Part shown: one piece after another, positions 15,593 to 23,473 of the stretch | Layout of the letters: the number at the start of each line of letters is the position of its first letter | Position numbering within the stretch: the first letter of the stretch is position 1 | From: Candidatus Latescibacterota bacterium | Lineage (GTDB): Bacteria > Hydrothermota > Tepidihabitantia > Tepidihabitantales > CAIPLT01 | Reading direction: 5' to 3' | NCBI GenBank assembly: GCA_018335915.1 | Contig: JAGXRL010000122.1 | Coordinates: 1-38,708, forward strand | DNA: 38,708 nt | Program-made: the position numbers and the translations under genes | Notes under the pieces: model-generated | The model's database searches: none | Told to the model about the DNA's origin: nothing | What the model saw: only the letters and a program-made list of their open reading frames with translations

Positions 15593-15620
15593 AAAATATC
15601 ATAAAATATGCATCCGTCAA
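15593..15620 (-). promoter_or_regulatory. Promoter of the propeller gene, leaderless
   Basis: On the minus strand, TTGACG (15620-15615), a 16-nt spacer and TATTTT (15598-15593) end 5 nt before the ATG at 15587. Confidence 0.6.
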
Positions 15621-15648
15621 GCATATCTATATAGAATAATTTATGGGA

Positions 15649-15676
15649 TTGACATTGATTAAATTAAACTTATAAT
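15649..15676 (+). promoter_or_regulatory. Promoter of the ATPase-helicase operon
   Basis: A perfect TTGACA (15649-15654), a 16-nt spacer and a perfect TATAAT (15671-15676). The mRNA would start at about 15683, leaving a leader of about 20 nt with aaagga just before the ATG at 15703. This is the strongest consensus promoter in the window. Confidence 0.8.
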
Positions 15677-15702
15677 ATTAGATTAGACTTTATAAAGGAA
15701 AT

Positions 15703-16554
15703 ATGCTATCTGATTTAGAAAAATTAATCTCACAATTAACGAAAATTAAAAAGAAGCTGGACACGCTTGGCGCATTAACACCAGAACAGATAAGTGCCAA
15801 ACCGTATGAAATTGAAGCACATATCTCAGACATCAGCAGACAGTTAAACACCCCTCCCCTGCCAGAAATGCTCGGCGAGACTAAATTATTTCAGGAACTG
15901 AAAAACCTCTACGCGCAAGAACAGGAAAAAATAGATAACTCTAAACAAGAATTTCGTTTTAATATCGGTAATCAATTTAAAGATTTGTTATCCGGATTTG
16001 GTGAGTTAAAAGGACAACTACCAGTTCTGCGGGTGAAATTCTATACGATAAAATTCGATTTTAATAATGGTGAAGCAACCATCTGGTGGGGACCAGAAAA
16101 AGAATTAATCAAGAAACTGAACTTAGAACCGGTTGCGATTGTTGAAACGCTAAAATCTTTTGACCAAAATCTTACTGTCAAATGGAACCAATACCTGGAC
16201 TTCTTAAATATTATCAAACAAGCTTATAGTCGTTATCTCAAACTGAACAGTCTCAATTTTGGAGAAAAAGTCAACCTGTTCGATTTATTGACCGAAGTTG
16301 TCATATTAATGCAGGGAAAAAGTTTTAAGACCGACCCAACCAAATCTCATTTTACTGACTATTCCCGCATCCAGTACAGTTATGACTTATTCCGGCTGAA
16401 AACTGACAGCGCTTTGATGTCAAATATCCAATTATCAGTCGCTACTTTTGCGATTACTGAAGACCGAGCAAAATCGCTCTGGGTGCCGGATAAAGAAACC
16501 GGTGACGGCACTTATTATCAAACAATTGCTTTTAGAAAAGATGAACACGAATGA
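15703..16554 (+). CDS. Unrecognised coiled-coil protein, first gene of the ATPase-helicase operon
   Basis: I do not recognise this 283-residue protein. The first about 75 residues are charged and helical (DLEKLISQLTKIKKKLDTLG), likely coiled coil. A beta-type stretch follows (VLRVKFYTIKFDFNNGEATI then WWGPEKELIKKL), then helices, and near the end VATFAITEDRAKSLWVPDKE and GDGTYYQTIAFRK. There is no signal peptide or membrane segment. Its stop codon and last residues (DEHE) come from the left arm of a Family 2 repeat, so the original C-terminus may have been slightly different. It has the operon's promoter and a Shine-Dalgarno site. By position it is probably a partner or target-recognition subunit of the downstream ATPases and helicase. 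Confidence 0.7.
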   Translation: MLSDLEKLISQLTKIKKKLDTLGALTPEQISAKPYEIEAHISDISRQLNTPPLPEMLGETKLFQELKNLYAQEQEKIDNSKQEFRFNIGNQFKDLLSGFGELKGQLPVLRVKFYTIKFDFNNGEATIWWGPEKELIKKLNLEPVAIVETLKSFDQNLTVKWNQYLDFLNIIKQAYSRYLKLNSLNFGEKVNLFDLLTEVVILMQGKSFKTDPTKSHFTDYSRIQYSYDLFRLKTDSALMSNIQLSVATFAITEDRAKSLWVPDKETGDGTYYQTIAFRKDEHE

Positions 16555-16632
16555 CACTAATATACGAATATCACGAATAACCCTTGAAATTTAAAATTCG
16601 TGTTATTAGTTTCATTCGTCTTATTCGTGGTT
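16544..16632 (+). repeat. Family 2 palindromic repeat, copy without a gene
   Basis: The left arm aacacgaatgacactaatat and right arm ttcgtcttattcgtgg, with an internal ttcgtgttattag, match the arms around the GxxExxY gene at 4264-4707. Here the spacer between the arms is only about 14 nt. The left arm supplies the stop codon of the upstream gene. Confidence 0.8.
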
Positions 16633-16648
16633 AAAAAATAGATTAAGC

Positions 16649-17935
16649 ATGGATAAACGCGAAGCATTATTAATTATCAACAAACTCGGCAGTACTGGCA
16701 CGCCGCCGGAAATAGGTATTGAAGAATTTACCATCGGACTCGATAAATATCTCAAAGTAGTCGATTCTGAATACTTAAACGGCATCTTGAAAAACTATCA
16801 TCTCTCTTCATTCAAAATCGTGATTGGCAATTATGGCGGCGGCAAAACCCATTTTCTTTATTCAATCCGCAATCTTGCTTTTAAAAATAATTATGTGGTT
16901 GCTTATGTTGCTTTAAATCCGACTGAATGTCCGTTTGACAAGCTGGAACTGGTTTACAAACAGGTTATCAATAATATTCAGATACCAGCCCCGGATAATG
17001 ATATTATGACTCCGCCGATTACTGGTATTGAAGCGTTTATCGAGCACTGGTACAACTCGGTCAAAGAAAAAATCAATCACATCGATGCAATTAATGATTA
17101 CTTAAATGTATTAAAAGGCGTTGAGAGCATCAGTTTCTTGAATGCGGTTAAATCTGCTTTCTTTAATATTGCCAGTGATAATTATGAAGAGTTTCAGGCA
17201 GTTTTACAATATCTCAAAGCAGAAGACATTTCCAAAGATATCAAAGCCCGTTACCGTATCTCAGAGCGGGTTGACAAATCGACCGCCTTTCGGATGATAA
17301 GAAGTCTGATTCAATGGTTACATCTGATTGGTTACAATGGTGTTATTTTTCTGTTTGATGAAGCTGAGCGCGGCATTTCAATGTCCAGCTCAAAAGACAA
17401 GCGCAAAGCTTTGGATAACCTGCGCCAGATTGTTGATGAATGCGGCAACAGCCGGTTGCCTGGCGCAATGTTTTTCTATGCAATCCCAGATGAAAATCTT
17501 TTATTAGAAGGTTCGGGCGGCGTGTACGAAGCATTAAAACAGCGCTTGCGCAGTGTCTTTTCCCAGGTCAATCCCTTAGGAGTGAAAATTAATCTGGAAG
17601 AACTCGGTATTGCACCTGAAGATTTTCTGATTTCTCTCGGTCAAAAACTGGTCTCTATCTTTGAAACCGCTTACTCGTTCAAACTGGATAAAGATAAAGC
17701 ACAGGCATTAATTGAGCATATTGCGGACGAATCTGCCAAAGCATTTGCGTATGATATCAGTTATCGCCGGCTCTTTGTGGTCAGTTTGATTGAAACCCTG
17801 CAAAGAGTCCGCAATGAACCCGATTCTCTGCAATCAATTTTAACAAGCAGTAAAGAAACCCAGAAAATAATCAAGACTACTGGTAAAAAGCTCGAAACAC
17901 AAACCAAACAGGAAGTAACCGATTCAGAGTTTTAG
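16649..17935 (+). CDS. BrxD/DUF2791-like P-loop ATPase, first of two
   Basis: This AAA+-type ATPase has 428 residues. Walker A is GNYGGGKTHF (residues 60-69) after the strand FKIVI. Walker B is GVIFLFDEAERG, with Asp237-Glu238. The following block SSKDKRKALDNLRQIVDECG leads into a sensor-like strand GAMFFYAIPDENLL. The layout (short N-terminal domain, P-loop near residue 60, DEAE Walker B, then R-rich helices) matches DUF2791 proteins, which include BrxC/BrxD of BREX phage-exclusion systems. No Shine-Dalgarno site is evident, since a repeat fills the gap upstream. It is followed by a second ATPase and a helicase. It is likely a DNA-associated motor or loader, and the exact role is unknown. 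Confidence 0.72.
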   Translation: MDKREALLIINKLGSTGTPPEIGIEEFTIGLDKYLKVVDSEYLNGILKNYHLSSFKIVIGNYGGGKTHFLYSIRNLAFKNNYVVAYVALNPTECPFDKLELVYKQVINNIQIPAPDNDIMTPPITGIEAFIEHWYNSVKEKINHIDAINDYLNVLKGVESISFLNAVKSAFFNIASDNYEEFQAVLQYLKAEDISKDIKARYRISERVDKSTAFRMIRSLIQWLHLIGYNGVIFLFDEAERGISMSSSKDKRKALDNLRQIVDECGNSRLPGAMFFYAIPDENLLLEGSGGVYEALKQRLRSVFSQVNPLGVKINLEELGIAPEDFLISLGQKLVSIFETAYSFKLDKDKAQALIEHIADESAKAFAYDISYRRLFVVSLIETLQRVRNEPDSLQSILTSSKETQKIIKTTGKKLETQTKQEVTDSEF

Positions 17936-17960
17936 TTTGCTAAAGATGTATAAAAAAATT

Positions 17961-17992
17961 ATCCGTGTTCATCTGTGTTAATCCGTGGTTAC
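17961..17992 (+). repeat. Family 1 right-arm repeat
   Basis: atccgtgttcatctgtgtta then atccgtggttac, ending 4 nt before the ATG at 17997. No left arm is present. Confidence 0.75.
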
Positions 17993-17996
17993 AAGT

Positions 17997-19415
17997 ATGA
18001 TAAATAATAAAAAAGTTTCACATCCGGTTTTTGGCGCCGGTGAACTTTTATCAATCCGTAAATCATCAGCCGGTATTCAGACCGAATGTTTAATCCGTTT
18101 TGACTCGGGTCTGCAGTTATGGATTCCATCCAATCGGATTCAGGGACTGGAACCAGAATATCACGACCAGGTTCCTGAAAACGGCGTCGTTTTAAGCCAA
18201 GAAGAATTAAAAATCAAAGCCCATCGCATGATTGAAGCATTCAGATTAGGAATCGTGCCGACCCAGGATGTCGCGGATTTTACTTTTGGTCGGGAACGCG
18301 AAATTAATCTTATCTCGTCTGCTTTAACCAGTCTTACTAATGGCAAAGGCGGCACTATTATTTTTGAAGGTGAATATGGCACGGGTAAATCGCATCTTTT
18401 AGAATATATCCGCAGCCAGGCACTCAAAAAGAATTTTCTGGTCTCCTCAGTTGAATTATCAACTGAAGAAACTGCGCCAGCCCGGCCCAAACGAATCTAT
18501 CGCGAATTGATTGCCAATCTGCGATTTTTATCCAACAACAAACAACCAATAACTGACGCGAAGCGTAGCATTAGCAACAACCACATTGAAGCCGGATTTC
18601 GCGACTTAATGCGCGATGCGACTCAGCAGTACACAGAGCCCGATTATCTCGGTATTAAAGAACACATCTTTTTCGCACCAGTATTAAAACGCTTGTCAAA
18701 AATCGATGACCAGAGTTTAAAATCTGAAGTCTTCTGGCAGTGGATTGAAGCGGAAAGCACCAAAGAATATGCAGTCGGCACTTCAACAAAAACCGACAAG
18801 TATATGTCGCCTTATCGTATTTCTGGCGGTTGGAACATCCCTGCTCTTTATGATTTTTCCACTGCGGCAGATTTTTATTGTTATCTAATATCGGGCTTAT
18901 CCTATCTGTCCCGAAAACTCAATTATAATGGATTGGTTTTATTACTCGATGAAGTCGAGACCATTGCATTCTTATGGAACAATCTTTTATTTGAGCGGGG
19001 AGTCAATTTTCTGGAAAGTATGATTCGGGTCTCGCACAATGACCCGACCTTAAAACATTTCAATAAACAAATGCTGCATAATCAAGTGCGGCCAACTCCT
19101 TATATTTATAAAGATGCTTATGTCTTGTTAATCCTGGCTATGACTCCTGAACCAGCTGCCTTACGGCTCAAACAATTATCGCATAATGATATTAATCTTA
19201 ACCCGCTCAGTGAAGAGCATCTTAATGCTTGTTTTGAGACTCTGGTTAAACACTATAAGATTGCTTTTCCAGATTTGTCTTTAGCAGACTCAACCAAGCA
19301 AAAAATATTGACTAATGCTTTGCGCTATCAGGACAACGGCATCCGCTTCTTTCTAAAGTACACTGTCGAAAGCTTGGATGTAATTAGAATAAACCGAAAA
19401 TTAGCAGTAAATTAA
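17997..19415 (+). CDS. BrxD/DUF2791-like P-loop ATPase with N-terminal Tudor/KOW-like domain, second of two
   Basis: This protein has 472 residues from the ATG at 17997. An in-frame GTG at 17985 lies in the repeat and is rejected. Residues 5-50 (VSHPVFGAGELLSI through IRFDSGLQLWIPSNRI) resemble the small KOW/Tudor-like domain seen at the ends of UvrD-type helicases and in CarD-like proteins. FGREREINLI starts the ATPase. Walker A is EGEYGTGKSHLLEYI (about 124-138), and Walker B is NGLVLLLDEVETI (Asp318-Glu319). Between them a roughly 170-residue insert contains TDAKRSISNN, whose DNA resembles a repeat unit at 21616-21640. Together with the first ATPase it may form a hetero-oligomer. DUF2791-type membership is inferred from motif spacing. 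Confidence 0.72.
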   Translation: MINNKKVSHPVFGAGELLSIRKSSAGIQTECLIRFDSGLQLWIPSNRIQGLEPEYHDQVPENGVVLSQEELKIKAHRMIEAFRLGIVPTQDVADFTFGREREINLISSALTSLTNGKGGTIIFEGEYGTGKSHLLEYIRSQALKKNFLVSSVELSTEETAPARPKRIYRELIANLRFLSNNKQPITDAKRSISNNHIEAGFRDLMRDATQQYTEPDYLGIKEHIFFAPVLKRLSKIDDQSLKSEVFWQWIEAESTKEYAVGTSTKTDKYMSPYRISGGWNIPALYDFSTAADFYCYLISGLSYLSRKLNYNGLVLLLDEVETIAFLWNNLLFERGVNFLESMIRVSHNDPTLKHFNKQMLHNQVRPTPYIYKDAYVLLILAMTPEPAALRLKQLSHNDINLNPLSEEHLNACFETLVKHYKIAFPDLSLADSTKQKILTNALRYQDNGIRFFLKYTVESLDVIRINRKLAVN

Positions 19416-19428
19416 TATTCAGTCCATT

Positions 19429-19517
19429 GTCATTGCGCTGTTGGTGTAAGCCAACCCTGGCAATCTCTAAAATTGGAGATTGCTTCGGGGTTGCTTTCGC
19501 AACGCCCTCGCAATGAC
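19429..19517 (+). repeat. Family 4 palindromic repeat (GTCATTGCG...CGCAATGAC)
   Basis: The outer arms GTCATTGCG (19429-19437) and CGCAATGAC (19509-19517) are perfect inverted complements. Inner arms ggcaatctct and ggagattgctt also pair, so the whole element can fold into one long hairpin. It ends 8 nt before the helicase start. A partial relative lies at 5380-5400. Confidence 0.85.
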
Positions 19518-19525
19518 CAGATAAT

Positions 19526-21601
19526 ATGACAAATATCAAAGAACTTCTTCACCGGACCTATTTCCCCTTTTTCAGCCGTTTTGGAAATCTAACTGAAGTG
19601 CAGAAACAGGCAATACCTGCAATAATGTCTGGCAAAGATGTCCTGGTTGTTTCACCGGCCGCTTCTGGCAAAACCGAAGCAGTGGTCGCACCCATGATTG
19701 AGAGAGCATTAGAACATGGCTCGAATCGTTTTGCAATAATATATATCTCACCAACCCGTGCTTTGGTTAATGATTTATATCGCCGGCTTGTTGACCCTGT
19801 AACATATTTAGAATTAAAGATTGATAGGAAAACTGGCGATTATCCGACCATCAACGAAAAAGACCTGCCATTTATCCTTATAACTACTCCCGAATCCTTT
19901 GATTCTATGCTCTGCCGTCATCCCAAAATATTTGCCAATCTGTCCGGTGTGATTTTGGATGAACTCCATTTATTAAACAACACGCCCCGCGGCGACCAGT
20001 TACGAATCTTACTTACCCGATTAGAACGGTTAAGAAAAAGTATGGGTAAAACTGAGCAGCTTAGTTATTGTGCGCTCTCAGCTACAGTCGATGATTTAAC
20101 AATGAGTAACTTATATTTTCCCAATCCAGAAAACATTCAGGTCATCTGTGTCAAACTGTCGCGTGAAATCGATTATGAATTAGTGCTTGGTCAGAATGAC
20201 TATATTCCCAGACTAATCAACCATTTTATCCAAAAAGACTTTCGAAAAATTCTCTGGTTTTTCAATGCCCGCAGTCTAGCTGAAGGATTTTTACAGACCT
20301 TGAAACAGAAAAAATGCCCTTATCCGGTCTGGGTTCATCACTCGTCTTTGGCACGAAAAGAACGGGAGCAGATTGAACATCTGATGACCCGTGAACCGCG
20401 CGGCATTTTATGTGCGACTTCAACTCTGGAATTGGGCATTGATATTGGTGATGTTGATTGTGTTGTCCAGTACCGTCCGCCCTTTAACATCAGTTCTTTA
20501 TTGCAACGAATTGGCAGAGGTAATCGTCGCAATCAAAATTATCTCTATGCGGTTGGTATCTATTTATCATTCATTGATAAAATATTATTCGAGCTCTTTT
20601 TTGAATGTGCCAAAGCCGGTACTTTATACGAGCACTCGTATTCTGCATCCTTATCCACTCTTCCCCAGCAAATTTTCTCTTATGCGTTTCAGAGACGCCG
20701 AATCGGCTTGACGCTTGATGCGATTGATAACATCACAGAAAATTATCTGTCTGAATCGCCTCAACTTAAAAAACAGGTCTTTAATTATCTGGTCGGTCAG
20801 GACTATCTGCAACCTGCCAAATCTGGCATCTATTTTCTGACTGACAAACTGGAAAAGAAAGTCGAATACGGCAAAATTCATTCCAATATCCAGGAAAAAA
20901 GTTTTGGCTCGTATTCAGTATATAATGCCGAGTCTGGTACTTTTTTAGGACAGGTCTTTTACTTAAGCGAGCGGTTTATTCTGGGCGGCAAATCATATGA
21001 ACTGATGCGGGTAGAAGAAAAAGAAAAGCGGGCATTTGTCCGGTATTTAAAAGAAACAACCGGTACGACCAGAGTATTTGAAGGCACTGGTACAATCGGT
21101 TATCATTATAAATTGATACCATTATTCCTAAAAAAGTTGTTTGCAAAGTATGTTGATTCGATTGACGGCTTTCCCTATTTTATCGAGAATAAGCAAGTTC
21201 ATATCATCCATTTATTGGGCGGACTTTATACCTATATTATCAAACAGGCACTCAACAAAGAAGACGCCAAAGTAACTGATGTTTCCGGATTAATGTTTAT
21301 CTTTGCCCAACCCAAAACCGGACCAATCACTTTTCCGATTCCCAGTGAGTCTGCAATCCGTGAAGTGATTGGTGAAAACCTGTTAAAATTTGATGACAAT
21401 CTTGGCTCGGGCGCATTCTTCAGATTTTTACCCAAAGAACTCCAGATTGAAGACCATTATCGGGCATTGGATATGAACGGTTTGCTCCAATTCCTGCGAA
21501 TCCAGAAACTGACCCAAATCAAATCAGAAATGTGGCTCGATTTTGAAAACAGTCAGAAAGATACTGAGAAAACCACAGAAAAGACCGAAGACAAAGAATA
21601 A
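19526..21601 (+). CDS. Lhr-like superfamily 2 helicase (BrxHI-like)
   Basis: This ATP-dependent SF2 helicase has 691 residues. Motif I is SPAASGKTEAVV (residues 43-54), Ia is ISPTRALVNDLY, II is ILDELHLLNN (DELH, 145-148), and III is LSATVDD (185-187). V is ATSTLELGIDIGDVDCVVQY and VI is LLQRIGRGNRRNQ (327-335). The DELH box and 'GRGNRR' form fit the Lhr family (COG1201). The roughly 350 residues after the helicase core differ from the long Lhr C-terminal region. A DUF2791 ATPase followed by an Lhr-like helicase is also the order of brxD-brxHI in type 2 BREX. The tail (residues 675-691) is Glu/Lys-rich. There is no Shine-Dalgarno site, and a palindromic repeat precedes the ATG. Confidence 0.82.
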   Translation: MTNIKELLHRTYFPFFSRFGNLTEVQKQAIPAIMSGKDVLVVSPAASGKTEAVVAPMIERALEHGSNRFAIIYISPTRALVNDLYRRLVDPVTYLELKIDRKTGDYPTINEKDLPFILITTPESFDSMLCRHPKIFANLSGVILDELHLLNNTPRGDQLRILLTRLERLRKSMGKTEQLSYCALSATVDDLTMSNLYFPNPENIQVICVKLSREIDYELVLGQNDYIPRLINHFIQKDFRKILWFFNARSLAEGFLQTLKQKKCPYPVWVHHSSLARKEREQIEHLMTREPRGILCATSTLELGIDIGDVDCVVQYRPPFNISSLLQRIGRGNRRNQNYLYAVGIYLSFIDKILFELFFECAKAGTLYEHSYSASLSTLPQQIFSYAFQRRRIGLTLDAIDNITENYLSESPQLKKQVFNYLVGQDYLQPAKSGIYFLTDKLEKKVEYGKIHSNIQEKSFGSYSVYNAESGTFLGQVFYLSERFILGGKSYELMRVEEKEKRAFVRYLKETTGTTRVFEGTGTIGYHYKLIPLFLKKLFAKYVDSIDGFPYFIENKQVHIIHLLGGLYTYIIKQALNKEDAKVTDVSGLMFIFAQPKTGPITFPIPSESAIREVIGENLLKFDDNLGSGAFFRFLPKELQIEDHYRALDMNGLLQFLRIQKLTQIKSEMWLDFENSQKDTEKTTEKTEDKE

Positions 21602-21664
21602 TTTTAACCACAGATGGACGCGTAGCGTAGCGATAGCAACACAGATTGACACAGATTTATAGTC

Positions 21665-21684
21665 ATTCCCGTGACAACGGGAAT
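21665..21684 (+). repeat. ATTCCC/GGGAAT hairpin repeat
   Basis: This is an 8-bp perfect stem with a 4-nt loop. The pattern ATTCCC-N8-GGGAAT is the same as the widespread short repeats called dRS3 in Neisseria. No T-run follows, so it is not an evident terminator. Confidence 0.6.
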
Positions 21685-21834
21685 CCAGAAAAAGAATTAT
21701 TTTAACTACAGACAAACACTGATAAACACAGCTTATAATTTTTAATTATTAATTTTTGGATTTTGATATTTCATTTTGATTTTTGATGTTTGATTTTTGA
21801 TTTTTTAATTACTTGCGGTATGCTTCGCCTTCCC

Positions 21835-22074
21835 GACAATTAACTAAACTGCTGATTCGGCAGTCAAGCAGATAACCTTCTCAGCAGTCCAGCTGACAGT
21901 CTACTCCACAGCCCCCTGACGTGTCCGCTCGACTGCCTTCTATATTGTTTAACTCATTGTCTAATCGATTATTAAGTAGATTATCTACTTAATTGCTGAC
22001 TCGACTGTCAAGTAGATTGCCTGCTCGATTGCTTATAAGATTGTCTACCGGGTCTGGCAGACCGATTGACTCAT
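21835..22074. repeat. Degenerate 12-bp tandem repeat array, about 20 units
   Basis: The sequence can be cut without gaps into 20 units of 12 bases. Well-preserved units are gattgcctgctc, gactgtcaagta, gattgcttataa, gattgtctaccg, aattgctgactc and gactgccttcta, giving an approximate consensus GAYTGYCTACTC. The first units are more diverged. In-frame stops occur on both strands, so it is not presently coding. Confidence 0.7.
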
Positions 22075-22103
22075 AAATTTATTAAAGAGAAGCGTCCCTG
22101 TTT

Positions 22104-23300
22104 TTACAATAGATACTTAATAATCTTATGTGAGATATTATTATTAAACTGTATTTTCAAACATTTATGAAACTGGGCAATATTGTCTAATGTCTTATTA
22201 AATGCTGGTCTGAATTTTTTATAGTCAATCTTATGCTTATGTAGATGCAGATTCTGAACCAATAAAGTTTGATTAACCCGGTCTGCTTTTAAGTCAATTA
22301 AACCGACCAGTTCACTATGCCATAATACCGGTAAACTGAAATAACCATATTTTCGCTTATGTTTTGGAACATAACACTCTAAAGTATAATCAAAACCGAA
22401 CAATGCTTTAGTCCGGTTTCTTATGATTATCAAATTATCAAATGGGGACAGAAAATGAACTTGATTACTTGGATTAATTTTATCTTTGTTCAATTTTACT
22501 AAATCTTTACTTAAAATATAATACGGATTTTTTAAACCCTCAATCTCAACCGGCTCAATCTCCCCTGTTTTCAGCATCGACTTGATATATGGCGTTAAGT
22601 TCTTTTTAATCGAGATATAGTTACGCATATCATATTCGCTCGCAACACCCAGTGCTTTCAAAGCCCGCTTTACAAAAAACTCTTTTTCTTCTTTATCACT
22701 CGGCATTGATAAATCCAGTCCTTTTGGCAAAACCCGTTCAGTCAAATCATACACACGCTGAAAACTTCTCCGTTCTTTGACAATCAGAATTCCCTGCCAG
22801 AAAAGAATCTCCAGCGCCATTTTTGCCGGTTTCCAGTCCCCCCACGGACCGCGCTTGCGGTTTGGTTCGTCAGAAAAATCACTCGCGCTTAACTCCCCGT
22901 CCTTTTCAATCCGGCTTCTGACAATCTTTAAGACTTTCCGGTTTTCTTTTATCCAATTACTAATCCACGAACCATAAACATGCTTTTGTTTCATTCGTGG
23001 CAGATAATACCGATAATCTTTCATTGGCACAAATGATGCGGCATGCGCCCAATACTCAAATATCTTTTTATCTTTTGCCTGCAACTCGTGCAGATGATTA
23101 TGCTTGTATTCTGGGTTACGGGTAAAAAGCACAAGATGATGCGACCGTTCAATCACGCTGATTGTATCAATTTGGACATAACCAAGCTGGTCAATAATTT
23201 TATAAGTCCCAGGTTTTCCTATTGGTGTTATATTATCAGCTAATAGTTGTTTCTTAAGAAAAAGTTCCCGCGCTTGTTTACGAGTAATCTTTAAAGGCAC
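22104..23300 (-). CDS. AlkX/YcaQ-type winged-helix DNA glycosylase (HTH_42)
   Basis: This protein of about 398 residues belongs to the YcaQ/HTH_42 family, monofunctional DNA glycosylases that excise bulky alkyl adducts and unhook interstrand crosslinks. VPLKITRKQARELFL is the typical N-terminus. YVQIDTISVIERSHHLVLF contains the catalytic Q-hydrophobic-D triad (the AlkX/YcaQ form, not the QxQ of AlkZ). EYWAHAASFVPMKDYRYYLP is another conserved block. The GTG at 23300 is chosen over a longer GTG frame at 23324, because a TTGACA/TATATT promoter ends 7 nt upstream of it and the alignment with relatives begins there. It is monocistronic and convergent with the ATPase-helicase operon, with a tandem array between them. 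Confidence 0.82.
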   Translation of the reverse strand: MPLKITRKQARELFLKKQLLADNITPIGKPGTYKIIDQLGYVQIDTISVIERSHHLVLFTRNPEYKHNHLHELQAKDKKIFEYWAHAASFVPMKDYRYYLPRMKQKHVYGSWISNWIKENRKVLKIVRSRIEKDGELSASDFSDEPNRKRGPWGDWKPAKMALEILFWQGILIVKERRSFQRVYDLTERVLPKGLDLSMPSDKEEKEFFVKRALKALGVASEYDMRNYISIKKNLTPYIKSMLKTGEIEPVEIEGLKNPYYILSKDLVKLNKDKINPSNQVHFLSPFDNLIIIRNRTKALFGFDYTLECYVPKHKRKYGYFSLPVLWHSELVGLIDLKADRVNQTLLVQNLHLHKHKIDYKKFRPAFNKTLDNIAQFHKCLKIQFNNNISHKIIKYLL

Positions 23301-23307
23301 AGATTTT

Positions 23308-23335
23308 AATATATAGATATTCACCTTATTGTCAA
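23308..23335 (-). promoter_or_regulatory. Promoter of the glycosylase gene, leaderless
   Basis: On the minus strand, TTGACA (23335-23330), a 16-nt spacer and TATATT (23313-23308) end 7 nt before the GTG at 23300. Confidence 0.65.
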
Positions 23336-23358
23336 TATCTTAATAGTAATTATACAAC

Positions 23359-23387
23359 TTGACCAGATGTTTATTTCAGTTTATACT
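23359..23387 (+). promoter_or_regulatory. Promoter of the M29 aminopeptidase gene
   Basis: TTGACC (23359-23364), a 17-nt spacer and TATACT (23382-23387). The leader of about 80 nt holds a Family 1 right arm (23436-23457) and an AGGAGG Shine-Dalgarno site 7 nt before the ATG. Confidence 0.6.
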
Positions 23388-23435
23388 TACTAAATTTAAA
23401 TGCCACAAATAAAAATGCAGATAACTATGATATTT

Positions 23436-23457
23436 TATCCGTGTCTATCCGTGGCTT
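23436..23457 (+). repeat. Family 1 right-arm repeat in the aminopeptidase leader
   Basis: tatccgtgtctatccgtggc, with the GTGG end toward the gene, followed after a few bases by AGGAGG. Confidence 0.6.
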
Positions 23458-23473
23458 ATATCAGGAGGAATAA

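Larger units (their letters stand above)
21602..22103. other. Intergenic region: repeats and a 12-bp tandem array
   Basis: No gene is seen. From left to right it holds a Family 1-like left arm with an inserted gacgcgtagcgtagcgatag unit (21605-21660), a stem-loop ATTCCCGT-gaca-ACGGGAAT (21665-21684), a T-rich stretch made of TTTTTGAT-like words (about 21734-21812), and the 12-bp array (21835-22074). Confidence 0.7.

Noticed and set aside
17985-17996. GTG start of the second ATPase
   Set aside because: It lies in the Family 1 right arm. The ATG at 17997 follows directly.
15703-21601. A complete BREX system
   Set aside because: No pglZ, pglX-type methyltransferase, brxA/B/L or pglW/Y is seen, only BrxD-like ATPases and an Lhr-like helicase.
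21905-21920. Third copy of the tcgactcaggggg element
   Set aside because: Only about 10 bases (agccccctga) match, and they fall in phase with the 12-bp array, so this is probably chance.
23301-23324. GTG start giving NIYILKS extension of the glycosylase
   Set aside because: These codons overlap the promoter and have no counterpart in the family.
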